NCBI RefSeq assembly: GCF_020991005.1
Contig: NZ_JAJLLW010000006.1
Span: forward strand, 190,001 to 254,000
DNA from: Halomonas sp. CUBES01
Lineage (GTDB): Bacteria > Pseudomonadota > Gammaproteobacteria > Pseudomonadales > Halomonadaceae
Direction of reading: 5' to 3'
Length of the DNA: 64,000 bases
This document shows, one piece after another, positions 44,448 to 53,240 of this stretch (position 1 is its first letter; each line of letters begins with the position of its first letter). A model generated the notes under the pieces. The model saw only the letters and a list, made by a program, of their open reading frames with translations, was not told the DNA's origin and did not search any database. The translations under genes were made by a program, and so were the position numbers.

Positions 44448-44954
44448 TCAGATGGTAGCAGTCGTTGTTACCTCTGCGTCGCTCAGGCGACGGATTAGGG
44501 TGCTATCCACCTCGGTGAGCCAGTCGCTGAGCGGCCGGTGGTGCAGCGTCAGGGTCGGGGCGAGTTCGTGCAGCGGCACCAGCACAAAGGCGCGTTCGTG
44601 CATGTGTTGATGGGGTACCCGCAGGCGTGGAGAGGTGCACGGTTGTTGAGCGTAGAGCAGCAGATCCAGGTCGAGCGTACGGGGGCCCCAGTGACGCTGC
44701 CGCCGGCGTCGATGACGTTGTTCCAGCGCCTGGAGCTGGTCAAGAAGGGCAAGCGGCGATAGCCGGGTTTCGAGCGCCGCGACCGCATTGATGAAGTCGG
44801 GCTGATCCTGGGGGCCCACCGGCGGGGTTGCATACAGTGACGAGGCGCTGACCAGGTGGCTGAGCGGCAGCCGGGCCAGCGCCTGCAGTGCCTGGCGCAG
44901 CTGGTTCACGGGATTCTCCAGATTGCTGCCCAGGCCGATATAGCAAAGCGCCAT
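44448..44954 (-). CDS. folK: HPPK: 2-amino-4-hydroxy-6-hydroxymethyldihydropteridine diphosphokinase FolK
   Basis: A 168-residue kinase that pyrophosphorylates the pterin for FolP. Signatures are YIGLGSNLENPVNQLRQAL at the N-terminus, the family block WGPRTLDLDLLLYA (about residues 88-101) with the two metal-binding Asp, and VPHQHMHERAFVLVPL near 113. It starts nine bases after the pcnB stop; a 134-bp gap separates it from panB. Confidence 0.97.
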   Translation of the reverse strand: MALCYIGLGSNLENPVNQLRQALQALARLPLSHLVSASSLYATPPVGPQDQPDFINAVAALETRLSPLALLDQLQALEQRHRRRRQRHWGPRTLDLDLLLYAQQPCTSPRLRVPHQHMHERAFVLVPLHELAPTLTLHHRPLSDWLTEVDSTLIRRLSDAEVTTTATI

Positions 44955-44962
44955 GCGCCGTT

Positions 44963-46348
44963 CTACTCCTCGCTCTTGCGCGGTTTACGCCGGCGCTTGC
45001 GGCGGCGGTCGCCCTGACTGGCAGGATCGCCTCCCACCTTTTGCAGCAGGCGACGCTGGTCGTGCTCGTCGCCCTGCTGGAAGGCGCTCCACCAGTCGCC
45101 CAGGCCGCGCGGTATTTCGCCGGCCTGTTCGCGCAGCAGGAGCAGATCGTACGCGGCACGGAAGCGTGGGTGCTCGCGGGTTTGAAACGCTTTCTTGCCG
45201 CGCCGCAACGGGAGCCGCCCCTGGAGTTCCCAGATGTCGCGCATCGGCATGCCGAAACGCTTGGGAATCGAGATATGCTGAAGCTGGCGTGTTACCACCT
45301 GCTGAGCGGCGGTCTGCAGCGCGGGAATGGACGGCATGCCGTCACTTTCGAGCTCGGCCTGGCGGTGCGCGACGGGCGCCCATAAAAACGCCGCCAGCAG
45401 GAAAGCGGGAGTCACCGGGCGTTCTTCGGCAATGCGCTTGTCGGTATTGGCCAGCGCCTGTTCGATGAGCTCTTCGGCCCAGGCGGCATCCGCCATGGCT
45501 TCTTCCGCCTCCGGGAACAGCATGCCAAACAGACCGTAGTGACTCAGCATCCTGAAAGTGACCAGCCCGTGACCCGACATGAACAGCTTGAGGACCTCGT
45601 CGAATAGCCGCGCCGGCGGGATGCTCAGCAGCAGTGGCGCCAGGTCGTACATGGGCGCCTCGGTCTCTGCCTCGATGGTAAAGCCGAGCTTGGCGGCAAA
45701 CCTGACCGCTCGCAGCATGCGCACCGGATCTTCGCGGTAGCGCGTGGCGGGGTCGCCGATCAGGCGCAGCGTCCTTGCTTCGATATCCCGCGCGCCATTG
45801 GCAAAGTCGTGGATCGTGAAGTCGGCGATATTGTAGTACAGCGCGTTGACGGTGAAGTCACGCCGCAGGGCGTCTTCTTCGATATTGCCCCATACGTTGT
45901 CGCGTAGCAAAAGGCCGTCGTCCGACTGTTGGGCAATGTGGTCGCCGTGTTCGTCCTGGGGCTTGCCCCGGAAGGTGGTGACCTCGATGACTTCGCGACC
46001 AAAGCGCACATGCACGATGCGGAAGCGGCGTCCGATCAGGCGAGAGTTGCGGAAAAGGTCGCGCACCTGTTCAGGGGTGGCATTGGTGGCAACGTCAAAA
46101 TCCTTGGGCATCTTGCCCAGCAATGCGTCGCGAATGCAGCCGCCTACCAGATAGGCATCAAAGCCCGCCCCGTTGAGGCGATAAAGCACCTTGAGAGCGG
46201 CCTCGCTGATCTGCTTGCGAGAAACGGGATGCTCGGAGCGAGGTATGACACGAGGACTAAGCACGTTGGCGGTGCTTTGTTGGGGTTCGAGCAGGGATTT
46301 CAATTGCTCTCCCGGGCTATGTAAGAAACGGGTAAATCCTTTGAACAT
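44963..46348 (-). CDS. pcnB: Poly(A) polymerase I PcnB
   Basis: A 461-residue class II nucleotidyltransferase that adds poly(A) tails and promotes RNA decay. The head has YLVGGCIRDALLGKMPKDFD, with the catalytic Asp pair, and TNATPEQVRDLFRNSRLIGRRF. The neck has GDPATRYREDPVRMLRAVRFAAKLGF. The C-terminus is basic (KRRRKPRKSEE). The start at 46346-46348 matches the E. coli-type N-terminus MFKGF; longer frames run into the upstream RNA gene. No strong Shine-Dalgarno is visible; E. coli pcnB also starts poorly. Confidence 0.96.
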   Translation of the reverse strand: MFKGFTRFLHSPGEQLKSLLEPQQSTANVLSPRVIPRSEHPVSRKQISEAALKVLYRLNGAGFDAYLVGGCIRDALLGKMPKDFDVATNATPEQVRDLFRNSRLIGRRFRIVHVRFGREVIEVTTFRGKPQDEHGDHIAQQSDDGLLLRDNVWGNIEEDALRRDFTVNALYYNIADFTIHDFANGARDIEARTLRLIGDPATRYREDPVRMLRAVRFAAKLGFTIEAETEAPMYDLAPLLLSIPPARLFDEVLKLFMSGHGLVTFRMLSHYGLFGMLFPEAEEAMADAAWAEELIEQALANTDKRIAEERPVTPAFLLAAFLWAPVAHRQAELESDGMPSIPALQTAAQQVVTRQLQHISIPKRFGMPMRDIWELQGRLPLRRGKKAFQTREHPRFRAAYDLLLLREQAGEIPRGLGDWWSAFQQGDEHDQRRLLQKVGGDPASQGDRRRKRRRKPRKSEE

Positions 46349-46409
46349 GCGACGATATCGACTCGCAGGGTATCGAAAAAGTGGCCGTAACGTAAGCGAT
46401 AAGTCGCTG

Positions 46410-46437
46410 AGTGTAGCCGACCCCTTGACGCTTGCAA
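46410..46437 (-). promoter_or_regulatory. Possible sigma-70 promoter of pcnB
   Basis: On the minus strand, TTGCAA, 16 nt, TACACT lies about 60 bp before pcnB and past the crcZ terminator, so pcnB could be transcribed independently of the RNA gene. Confidence 0.4.
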
Positions 46438-46469
46438 AGTCTCGGGAGGGTTGTGTAACCGCCAGATAC

Positions 46470-46941
46470 GGAAAGGGGAGGCTAAAAGGGCCTCCCCTGT
46501 ACAGGTAGATAATCAGCTTCCGTTGCTGCTGTTTTTCTTCATGATGGCACATCGCCCTGAATACGCACCGCAGTCGGTAGGCGTGGCAATCACGTGGATT
46601 CCGACCGCCTCGTATTCAAAACAATAATCCAACCGCGAACTTTTCTCTCCCCGGCGCGTTGTTGTTGTTTCCGGGGTGTACACACTCACTGCTGTTGTTC
46701 TTGTTGGGGCGCAGATCTTTCGGTGTACGTCGCGTCCATTTTGGGCACTTGCTATGACATTATTATTGTTCGGTGCGCTTATCGTGCTCCACGCAAGCAA
46801 GTATCGAGATGCAAGCCTATTGTTCTTGTTGGTGCCGTTATCTCTGCCTGGCCATGTTGTTCTTGTTGTGGCTCAGGTCTAAGCGGTGTCATGTTGTTTT
46901 TGTTGGCGACTTACCGCGTTGCCCAGTTTGTTTTTCTTACC
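46470..46941 (-). ncRNA. crcZ: CrcZ-type small RNA (Hfq/Crc-sequestering)
   Basis: An RNA of about 470 nt between cbrB and pcnB, the exact position of crcZ in Pseudomonas. It has a sigma-54 promoter, no conserved reading frame, and eight A-rich motifs of the AANAANAA type that bind Hfq with Crc: at 46927-46938, 46894-46904, 46857-46867, 46820-46830, 46760-46770, 46695-46705, 46659-46669 and 46532-46539 (minus strand, 5' to 3'). Four read AACAAGAACAA exactly or nearly. One sits in the loop of a CCCCGG/CCGGGG hairpin (46649-46676). A hairpin at 46474-46498 forms the 3' end. In Pseudomonas, CbrB induces CrcZ on poor carbon sources, relieving catabolite repression. The ends are predicted, not measured; P. 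aeruginosa CrcZ is about 407 nt. Confidence 0.88.
46472..46498 (-). terminator. Terminal hairpin of crcZ
   Basis: On the minus strand, AGGGGAGGC-ccTTTTA-GCCTCCCCT is a perfect 9-bp stem followed by the short TTCC. The T tract is weak, so read-through into pcnB is possible. Confidence 0.65.
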
Positions 46942-46949
46942 CAGATATA

Positions 46950-46967
46950 TTGCACTCGCCGTGCCAG
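46950..46967 (-). promoter_or_regulatory. Sigma-54 promoter of crcZ
   Basis: CTGGCACGGCGAGTGCAA on the minus strand has the invariant GG at -24 (46965/46964) and GC at -12 (46953/46952), exactly ten bases apart, and the extended TGGCAC. Predicted start is near 46940, just before the first A-rich motif. Confidence 0.88.
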
Positions 46968-47040
46968 CTGTTTGATAGCGTTTTAAATTCAGCAAGTTGG
47001 CATTTTTTGGTCATGCCAGGGAACTATCGAGGCGAAAAAG

Positions 47041-47096
47041 TGTTACCCGTTTTGGGCGCATTGCTGTGTGGGAAGGTAACAGTGTGCGGGTAACGG
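47041..47096 (-). promoter_or_regulatory. Candidate CbrB upstream activator region
   Basis: Three related half-sites lie 75-130 bp upstream of the sigma-54 promoter: TGTTACCCG (47041-47049), GGTAACA (47075-47081) and CGGGTAACG (47087-47095). The first and last are inverted copies. Enhancer position and dyad symmetry suit a sigma-54 activator such as CbrB; binding is inferred. Confidence 0.5.
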
Positions 47097-47159
47097 CGTT
47101 CGGGATATTTTTCAAATAAATCAGTGTATTAGACGTTAGTCGAAGATGGCGTCGCGGAC

Positions 47160-48548
47160 TCATTGAGGACGCCTCGCCGTCTTCTTGCGCGGGATGCCCA
47201 GGCGCTGACGGCGCTCCCAGAGGTTCTTGCGGCTGATGCCCAGCTTCTGTGCCAGCTCGGTCTCGCTCATCTGATCCTGGTGCTCCAGCACGAAGTGCTG
47301 GAAGTAGTCCTCCAGCGACAGGTCGTCCTCTTCTCCGCCGGGCTGGGAGGCATCGGCACTGCTCGGCGGGGGCGCCGGACTTGCTGTCGGCCCCGGTCGG
47401 TGGGCGACCGGGGCCAGCCCCAGATCATCCGGGTGGATCAAGTGCCCCTCGGCCAGAATGACGCCGCGCTCCAGGGCGTTCTCCAGCTCGCGGACGTTGC
47501 CGGGCCAAGGGTAGTCGCGGAGTTCCTGGCGGGCCGCGCGGGACAGGCGTAGCCCCGGTCGTTCGTGCCGCTGGCAGGCCTTGTCGAGCAGAATGTCGGC
47601 AATTTCCAGCACGTCGTCCTCACGCTCGCGCAGCGGCGGCAGCTCTATTTGCATGACGTTCAGGCGGTAATACAGATCCAGGCGGAAATCGCCGCTCTTG
47701 GACAGCGCGCGCAGGTCGCGGTGGGTGGCTGCGATCAGTCGAACATCCACGTGGCGGGTTTCCACCGAGCCGATCTTACGGATCTCGCCTTCCTGAAGTA
47801 CGCGCAACAGCCGGGCCTGGGCGTCGAGAGGCAGCTCGCCGATCTCGTCCAGGAACAGCGTGCCGCCATCGGCGGCTTCTACCAGCCCGGTGCGGGCGGC
47901 GCTGGCACCGGTAAAGGCGCCTTTTTCATGGCCGAAGAGCTCCGACTCGATCAGCGTTTCGGGAATGGCGGCGCAGTTGACGCAGATCAGCGAGGCCTGG
48001 GCACGCTTGCTTTGCTGATGCAGCGCGCGGGCAACGAGTTCCTTACCGGTGCCGGACTCGCCCAGAATCAATACCGTGACGTCGGCCGGGGCTGTCTTGC
48101 GGATGCGCGAGTAGACCAGTTGCATGGCGGTGCAGTTACCGATCATGGTCTGTCGACCGCCGCCGTCATCGGTGACGTCGGGGGGCGGACTGCGCTGCAT
48201 GGACTGCTGGTGGAGAATGCGCGATACGGTTTCCAGCAGTTCGGCGTGGTCAAAGGGTTTGGCCACGTAATCCACGGCGCCCTGTTTGAGGGAGTCGACC
48301 GCTGAGCGCATGCTGGCATAGCTGGTCATGATCAGCACCGGTGCCGGAGCCGCGGCCTCAATCAGCTGGGTGCCCGGCTCACCAGGCAGGCGCAGGTCGC
48401 TGATGATCAGGTCAAAACCGGCCAGCTCAAGCTTGCCGGCTTCTTCAGCGCTGCCCGCTTCGCTGACCTCGTAGTCGTGACGTTCGAGCAACCGCTTGAG
48501 TGCACTGCGAATGATCGCTTCATCTTCAACAATCAGAATCCTGGACAT
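47160..48548 (-). CDS. cbrB: Sigma-54-dependent response regulator CbrB
   Basis: A 462-residue NtrC-type activator. The receiver domain (1-115) starts [20 protein letters not shown] and has the phospho-acceptor Asp51 in IISDLRLPG. The AAA+ domain has Walker A GESGTGKE (163-170) and the sigma-54-contact loop GAFTGA (210-215). The C-terminal helix-turn-helix is [19 protein letters not shown]. It overlaps the end of cbrA. The identity rests on the CbrA partner and the crcZ/pcnB neighbourhood. It controls carbon/nitrogen balance and, in Pseudomonas, crcZ. Confidence 0.95.
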   Translation of the reverse strand: MSRILIVEDEAIIRSALKRLLERHDYEVSEAGSAEEAGKLELAGFDLIISDLRLPGEPGTQLIEAAAPAPVLIMTSYASMRSAVDSLKQGAVDYVAKPFDHAELLETVSRILHQQSMQRSPPPDVTDDGGGRQTMIGNCTAMQLVYSRIRKTAPADVTVLILGESGTGKELVARALHQQSKRAQASLICVNCAAIPETLIESELFGHEKGAFTGASAARTGLVEAADGGTLFLDEIGELPLDAQARLLRVLQEGEIRKIGSVETRHVDVRLIAATHRDLRALSKSGDFRLDLYYRLNVMQIELPPLREREDDVLEIADILLDKACQRHERPGLRLSRAARQELRDYPWPGNVRELENALERGVILAEGHLIHPDDLGLAPVAHRPGPTASPAPPPSSADASQPGGEEDDLSLEDYFQHFVLEHQDQMSETELAQKLGISRKNLWERRQRLGIPRKKTARRPQ

Positions 48549-51474
48549 GGGGCAGCTGGTCATCCTGTTGGTAAAGCGGTAGCCAGAGCGTAATGGCCGT
48601 TCCGCGAGACGTCCCGGGCGGTGGCGACGCCACCTCTATTCTGCCCTGGTGCTCATTGATAATTTGATAGGCCAGTGATAATCCGAGTCCTGTCCCTTCA
48701 CCCGCTGACTTGGTGGTGGTGAAGGGCTCGAACAGGTGGTCACGCACCGAAGGGTCAATGCCCTGGCCGTCGTCGGTGATGCGCCACCAAGCCTGTTCCG
48801 AATGCTCGCCCGCTGCGATGTTCACCCTGCCCGTTGGCCGGCAGGCATCGCGTGCGTTGCTCAGCAAGTTGACCATGACCTGCGTCAGGCGCTGGGCGTC
48901 ACCCTGCACGATAATCGCTTCCGGGCAGGTATTGGTGAACGTAACATCCTCGCCCGAGCGGGCCAGGTGGATCAAGTGTAAGGCATCGTCGGTGATCGAG
49001 CTAAGCGCAACGGGGGAACGTGGCAGCGCTTGAGACGCGCTTCCGGCATGGGCAAAGCCGACCAGCGAGTTGACGATCCTGGTGACCCGCCCGGTCAGCT
49101 GCTGGATATGGTCAGCGGTTTCCAGCAGGGCGGGATCCTCGGTGTCGTAGCGCAGGTTTTGCGCCAGCGACGAAATGCCGGTGATCGGATTGCCGATCTC
49201 GTGGGCCACGCCCGCCGCCAGCTGACCGATCGATGCCAGGCGCGCAGCGTGCACCAGCTCGTCTTCCAGCCATTTCATCTCGGTGTGATCCTCGACCAGG
49301 ATGACGCTGCCGCCGCGGCTATCGTGACCGCTGAGCTCAGCTTTATGCAGCGTGAGGTAGTAGTCCTTGCCGTGGAGCCTCACAGCTTGTTTGTACAGCG
49401 GCGAAGGCCCTTCGCTCAGCACGCTGCCCAGCAGGCGTGGCCAGGGGGCGGGCAGGCTGTCCCGGCGCGAGCCGATGACGCTTTCACCGCTGATGCCGGA
49501 CAGCTGTGAAAGCGCCTGATTCCACATCACCAGCTCGTCGTCGTCACCCAGCACGCAAAGCCCGACGGGCAGATAGGCAAGCGTCTGGCGGTGGTGGCGG
49601 CGCAGGCCGTCGAGCTCGCGGGCCAGCCCCGTGAGCCGCGAGCGATAGGCCTCCAAACGGCTTTCCACGAAATGAATGTCATCGGTAATCGGCGCGTCGT
49701 CGTGGCGGTAGGGCAGGTAGCGGTCGACGATATCACGCGCCACCGAGGGGCCCATCAGGCCGGACAGGTTCGCCTGTATCCGGTCGCGCAGTCGCCGCAG
49801 GGCGTAAGGACGACGTTCCTGAGGCGTCAGGTTGAGGGCCTTGAGCGCGCGGTCGACTTCGCGATGGGCGGCGTCATCGCCGAGCGCCTGCGCCAGATGG
49901 GGGGGAAAGTCAGCCGCAGTGGCGGCTTCCAGCGGTAAACGTTTTGAACGAATCACCGCATCCACCGAGCAGGCCTCGGCGGCGGATCTTTCGCCGTCGG
50001 ACGTGCGTGTGAAGAGCGATACCACGATCAGCAGCAGGATATTGGTCGCCAGCGACAGCAACGTGACGCTATACCAGATAGGCGCGTCGCCGGGCGTCAG
50101 CGGCGTCAAGGGCAGCGCGGGCGGCGCATAGCCAGCGACCAGGGGAAGCCATAGCCACCACAGCCAGGCCGCGATACCGCCGATCAGGCCGGCGACCATG
50201 CCTTTGCGATTAGCCCCCGGCCAGTAGAGCAGCGCCAGCATACCCGGCAAGCACTGCGCCATGCCGACGAAGGCGGCCAGCCCGAGGCTGGTCAGCGGAT
50301 AATGCCGCCCCACCCACTGGTAAAACAGCCAGCCACCTAGAATGACCCCGACCACCAGCCCGCGACGCAGCCATAGTAGCCAGCCGTAAAGGTCGCTGCG
50401 CGCCTCGGGGGGGCGGGCTACCAGCACGATGTGATTCAGCACCATGCCGGAAAGCGCCAGCGCAATCAGCATCATGGTACCGCTGGCCGCAGCAAGCCCG
50501 CCGATAAAGGCCAGCGTGCCGACCCACCAGTGCTCGCTCAGCACATAGGCGGCATACGCGGCCACGGGGATGTCATTACCCAGTGACTGGGCGGCCCACC
50601 AGATCAGCGGGACGGGCAACGCCATCAGCAGCAGAAACAGCGGCAGGGTCCAGCTGGCCTGCAGCAGCGTGTTGGGCGACAGGCTCTCGGCGAAGATGAT
50701 ATGAAACAGGTGCGGCATCATGAAGGCCGCCGCAAAGAACAGCAGCAACAGCGTGCGCCACTGGGCGGGGTCAAAGCGTGCGGTGTGCGCCTGGGCAAGG
50801 TACCCCGGCCCTTCGAGCCACTGCTGCAGGTCGCCGGGGCCGCTGAACACCAGCCACAAGGCCACAGCGCCGAGCCCCAGCATGGCCAGCAACTTGACGA
50901 TCGATTCAATGGCGATGGTGCTTAACAGGCTGTTGTGCCGGCTGTGCCCATGGCTGTGGCGGGCCCCCAGCATCACCGCCAGCGCGGCGATGGCCGTGCA
51001 GAATATCAGCGACACCACCGGCCCCGCCCGAGTTTGGGTGAACAGGTTGACCGCCTCGCTCATGGTCTTGACCTGAATGCCCAGCAGCGGCAGCACCGCC
51101 AGCAGGCTGACCACGGTGACCAGGGTGCCCGCCCAGCGGGAACGAAAGCGAAACGCAAACAGGTCGGCCAGCGAGGCAAGCTGATAGGTGCGGGTAATCC
51201 GCTGGATGGGTACGAGCAGCACCGGCGCGAGCAGAAACGCCCCGGCGGCGCCCAGGTAGTAGGCGAGATAGCCAAAGCCGACGTTGGCGGCAAGCTCAAT
51301 GCTGCCATAAATCGCCCAGGCGCTGGCATAGACGCCCAGTGACAGGGTGTAGACGGCAGGGTGACGGCTGATACGCAGCGGTATCCAGCCACGCTCCACG
51401 GCCAGCGCCGCGCCGAGCAGCAGGGCGAGGTAGCCCAGGCCCAACATGACGACACCGACAACCTCAACGCTCAT
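48526..51474 (-). CDS. cbrA: Sensor histidine kinase CbrA with sodium/solute symporter-like domain
   Basis: A 982-residue sensor. The N-terminal half (about 1-500) has around thirteen transmembrane helices of the sodium/solute symporter family (LASLADLFAFRFRSRWAGTL; SLSPNTLLQASW). A linker, a PAS-like segment (about 640-700) and a kinase core follow: H-box VAHEIGNPITGISS with His758, N-box VMVNLLSNARDA, DDGQGID and GEGTGLGLSLAYQI. GAGGAAG precedes the ATG at 51474. No C-terminal receiver is present. It overlaps cbrX upstream and cbrB downstream. In Pseudomonas the symporter part can transport histidine; the signal is debated. Confidence 0.96.
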   Translation of the reverse strand: MSVEVVGVVMLGLGYLALLLGAALAVERGWIPLRISRHPAVYTLSLGVYASAWAIYGSIELAANVGFGYLAYYLGAAGAFLLAPVLLVPIQRITRTYQLASLADLFAFRFRSRWAGTLVTVVSLLAVLPLLGIQVKTMSEAVNLFTQTRAGPVVSLIFCTAIAALAVMLGARHSHGHSRHNSLLSTIAIESIVKLLAMLGLGAVALWLVFSGPGDLQQWLEGPGYLAQAHTARFDPAQWRTLLLLFFAAAFMMPHLFHIIFAESLSPNTLLQASWTLPLFLLLMALPVPLIWWAAQSLGNDIPVAAYAAYVLSEHWWVGTLAFIGGLAAASGTMMLIALALSGMVLNHIVLVARPPEARSDLYGWLLWLRRGLVVGVILGGWLFYQWVGRHYPLTSLGLAAFVGMAQCLPGMLALLYWPGANRKGMVAGLIGGIAAWLWWLWLPLVAGYAPPALPLTPLTPGDAPIWYSVTLLSLATNILLLIVVSLFTRTSDGERSAAEACSVDAVIRSKRLPLEAATAADFPPHLAQALGDDAAHREVDRALKALNLTPQERRPYALRRLRDRIQANLSGLMGPSVARDIVDRYLPYRHDDAPITDDIHFVESRLEAYRSRLTGLARELDGLRRHHRQTLAYLPVGLCVLGDDDELVMWNQALSQLSGISGESVIGSRRDSLPAPWPRLLGSVLSEGPSPLYKQAVRLHGKDYYLTLHKAELSGHDSRGGSVILVEDHTEMKWLEDELVHAARLASIGQLAAGVAHEIGNPITGISSLAQNLRYDTEDPALLETADHIQQLTGRVTRIVNSLVGFAHAGSASQALPRSPVALSSITDDALHLIHLARSGEDVTFTNTCPEAIIVQGDAQRLTQVMVNLLSNARDACRPTGRVNIAAGEHSEQAWWRITDDGQGIDPSVRDHLFEPFTTTKSAGEGTGLGLSLAYQIINEHQGRIEVASPPPGTSRGTAITLWLPLYQQDDQLPHVQDSDC

Positions 51475-51640
51475 CCAGCTTCCTCTTCTGTTCAAGCCAC
51501 AGCGTCAGGGCAATCAGCCCGCCCCAGATGACAAAGGGGCGGTACCAGGCCACCGTCGGGTCGCTCCAGCCGTCCATCAGCAAGGGCGATAGCAGGTAGC
51601 CGCCAAACACCAGAAACAGCATGATGCGGTAGACGTACAT
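51464..51640 (-). CDS. cbrX: Small membrane protein CbrX
   Basis: A 58-residue gene, MYVYRIMLFLVFGGYLL at the start, with two hydrophobic segments (about 6-22 and 35-50) and a charged tail EQKRKLDER. AGGAG lies eight bases before the ATG at 51640, which is one base after the gluQ stop. Its TGA is 11 bp inside cbrA, so translation of cbrA is probably coupled to it. A small frame at this position, called cbrX, is known upstream of cbrA in Pseudomonas. Function is unknown; it may tune CbrA synthesis or join it in the membrane. Confidence 0.85.
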   Translation of the reverse strand: MYVYRIMLFLVFGGYLLSPLLMDGWSDPTVAWYRPFVIWGGLIALTLWLEQKRKLDER

Positions 51641-51641
51641 G

Positions 51642-52541
51642 TCAGGACTCCTGGGGCAGTTCGCGATGTGCTGACGGTGCCAGACGGGCTACCGACCAGT
51701 GCGCTACCGCCCAGTCTAGCTGGGTCGTGACAGGGGCACGCGACAGTTCATGGGGCGGCGCCTGGTCGAGTGCCTGAAGCGCCTGAAACAGCTGCTGGCG
51801 AATGCCCGGCTCGTCATCGGCGAGCGCCGGCGCGAGATTCTGTTTGGAAAGCTTCTGGCCTTGCGGGGTGACCACCAGCGGCAGGTGCAGGTAACGCGGT
51901 TCATCAAGCGCCAAGGCAATTTGTAGCTGGCGCTGCCAGGGGGTGTTGTCGAGCAGATCGAAGCCCCTGACCACATCCGTGATCCCCTGCGCGGCGTCGT
52001 CCACCACCACGGCAAGCTGGTAGGCCCAGAGCTCATCCTTGCGCTTGAGCACGACATCGCCGAGCGTTTCAGGATCGAACTGCTGCCAGCCAAACAGGCG
52101 ATCCTGCCAGCCGATGGGACGCGTGGCCAGATCGCTGCGCAGCCGCCAGGCGACCGGTTTGGTGGGGTCGCGCAGGCCCTGGCGGCACCAGCCGGGGTAG
52201 ACCGGGAAAGGCTGCCATTGCTTGCGCGAACAGCTGCACGGGTAGGCCAGGCCCAGGGCGGCCAGACGATCCAGCGCCTGCTGGTAAGCGGCGTGACGGT
52301 CATGCTGCCAGTGAACGGTGGCGTCCCAGGTGAGCCCAAACGCCTCCAACTGACGCAGGATCGTGCTGTCGGTGCCGGGCGGACAGCGCGGAGGGTCAAT
52401 ATCTTCAATCCGCACCAGCCAGGTGCCGTTTGCCGCCCGCGCGTCAAGATAGCTACCCAACGCCGCCACCAGCGAACCAAAATGTAGCGGCCCTGACGGG
52501 GTGGGGGCAAAGCGCCCACGGTAGCGAGTTGATTGCGTCAT
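51642..52541 (-). CDS. gluQ: Glutamyl-Q tRNA(Asp) synthetase GluQ
   Basis: A 299-residue paralogue of the GluRS catalytic domain that attaches glutamate to queuosine 34 of tRNA-Asp. The HIGH-like motif is in [21 protein letters not shown] (about residues 9-29) and the KMSKS-like motif is KLSKQN (about 230). A zinc site is suggested by CSCSRKQW near residue 103 and the later Tyr/Cys segment [10 protein letters not shown]. The anticodon-binding domain of GluRS is absent, as expected. It is between dksA and cbrX, the standard Pseudomonas order. Confidence 0.96.
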   Translation of the reverse strand: MTQSTRYRGRFAPTPSGPLHFGSLVAALGSYLDARAANGTWLVRIEDIDPPRCPPGTDSTILRQLEAFGLTWDATVHWQHDRHAAYQQALDRLAALGLAYPCSCSRKQWQPFPVYPGWCRQGLRDPTKPVAWRLRSDLATRPIGWQDRLFGWQQFDPETLGDVVLKRKDELWAYQLAVVVDDAAQGITDVVRGFDLLDNTPWQRQLQIALALDEPRYLHLPLVVTPQGQKLSKQNLAPALADDEPGIRQQLFQALQALDQAPPHELSRAPVTTQLDWAVAHWSVARLAPSAHRELPQES

Positions 52542-52556
52542 CGAAGCCTTCCAGAA

Positions 52557-52584
52557 AGCAAAACGGGCACCTGAGGGTGCCCGC
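52557..52584 (-). terminator. Intrinsic terminator between dksA and gluQ
   Basis: On the minus strand, CGGGCACC-ctc-AGGTGCCCG is followed by TTTTGCTTT, about 30 bp after the dksA stop and just before gluQ. Confidence 0.85.
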
Positions 52585-52616
52585 AGTCAAGCATCGCGTA
52601 CAGTCTTGCCGCCGGC

Positions 52617-53054
52617 TTAGCCGCCGAGCTGTTTTTCCTTGAGTTCGGCCAGCGTCTTGCAGTCAACGCACAGCGTGGCCGTGGGGCGGGCTTCAAGGCG
52701 GCGAATGCCGATTTCCACACCGCAGGCCTCGCAGAAACCGTAATCGTCTTCGTCGATCTTTTCGATGGTTTCGTTGATTTTCTTGAGCAGCTTGCGCTCG
52801 CGGTCACGGGTGCGCAGTTCGAGGCTGAAGCCTTCTTCCTGGGTCGCCCGGTCGGCGGGGTCGGCGTAGTTGTTAGCATCTTCCTGCAGGTGGCGTACGG
52901 TACGGTCCACCTCTTCCATGAGGTCTTGTTTCCAGTCCAGCAGCAGCTGGCGGAAGTGCGCGAGCTGCTGATCGTTCATATATTCTTCACCCGCTGCCGG
53001 TTCATACGGAGTGAAGGGCTTGGACGTTTCCGGTTTTTTTTCCGCTACTGGCAT
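52617..53054 (-). CDS. dksA: RNA polymerase-binding transcription factor DksA
   Basis: A 145-residue ppGpp cofactor. The coiled coil (about 33-108) carries the acidic tip in YADPADRATQEE. The zinc finger has CEAC and CVDC (four Cys). GAGG lies eight bases before the ATG at 53054 and gives the E. coli-like length; longer frames add residues with no homologue character. DksA with ppGpp represses rRNA promoters and activates amino-acid genes. Confidence 0.98.
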   Translation of the reverse strand: MPVAEKKPETSKPFTPYEPAAGEEYMNDQQLAHFRQLLLDWKQDLMEEVDRTVRHLQEDANNYADPADRATQEEGFSLELRTRDRERKLLKKINETIEKIDEDDYGFCEACGVEIGIRRLEARPTATLCVDCKTLAELKEKQLGG

Positions 53055-53240
53055 GGGAGTGCCTCTTACGTATGTGACTGCTGATCGACCATGAGTGTGT
53101 ATCAAGATCTCACGCCAAAGGGATGCTTGTTTAGCTGAAAATTGGCTGCGTTGCAAGCATAATGGATTGCTTTCTACCATGATCTTGCTCCCAGTGCGAC
53201 CAAGGTCATGTTTTTACTACCGCTAGGTGAAGGAGCCGCT

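Noticed and set aside
46659-46938. CRISPR-like periodic repeats
   Set aside because: The repeated unit is only about 11 nt of low complexity, the spacing is irregular outside one triplet, and no cas genes are present.
46594-46986. 130-codon and 68-codon plus-strand frames across the crcZ region
   Set aside because: Their Leu/Val-rich products arise from the complement of the A-rich RNA motifs. No ribosome site or family match was seen, and the minus-strand promoter and terminator point to an RNA gene.
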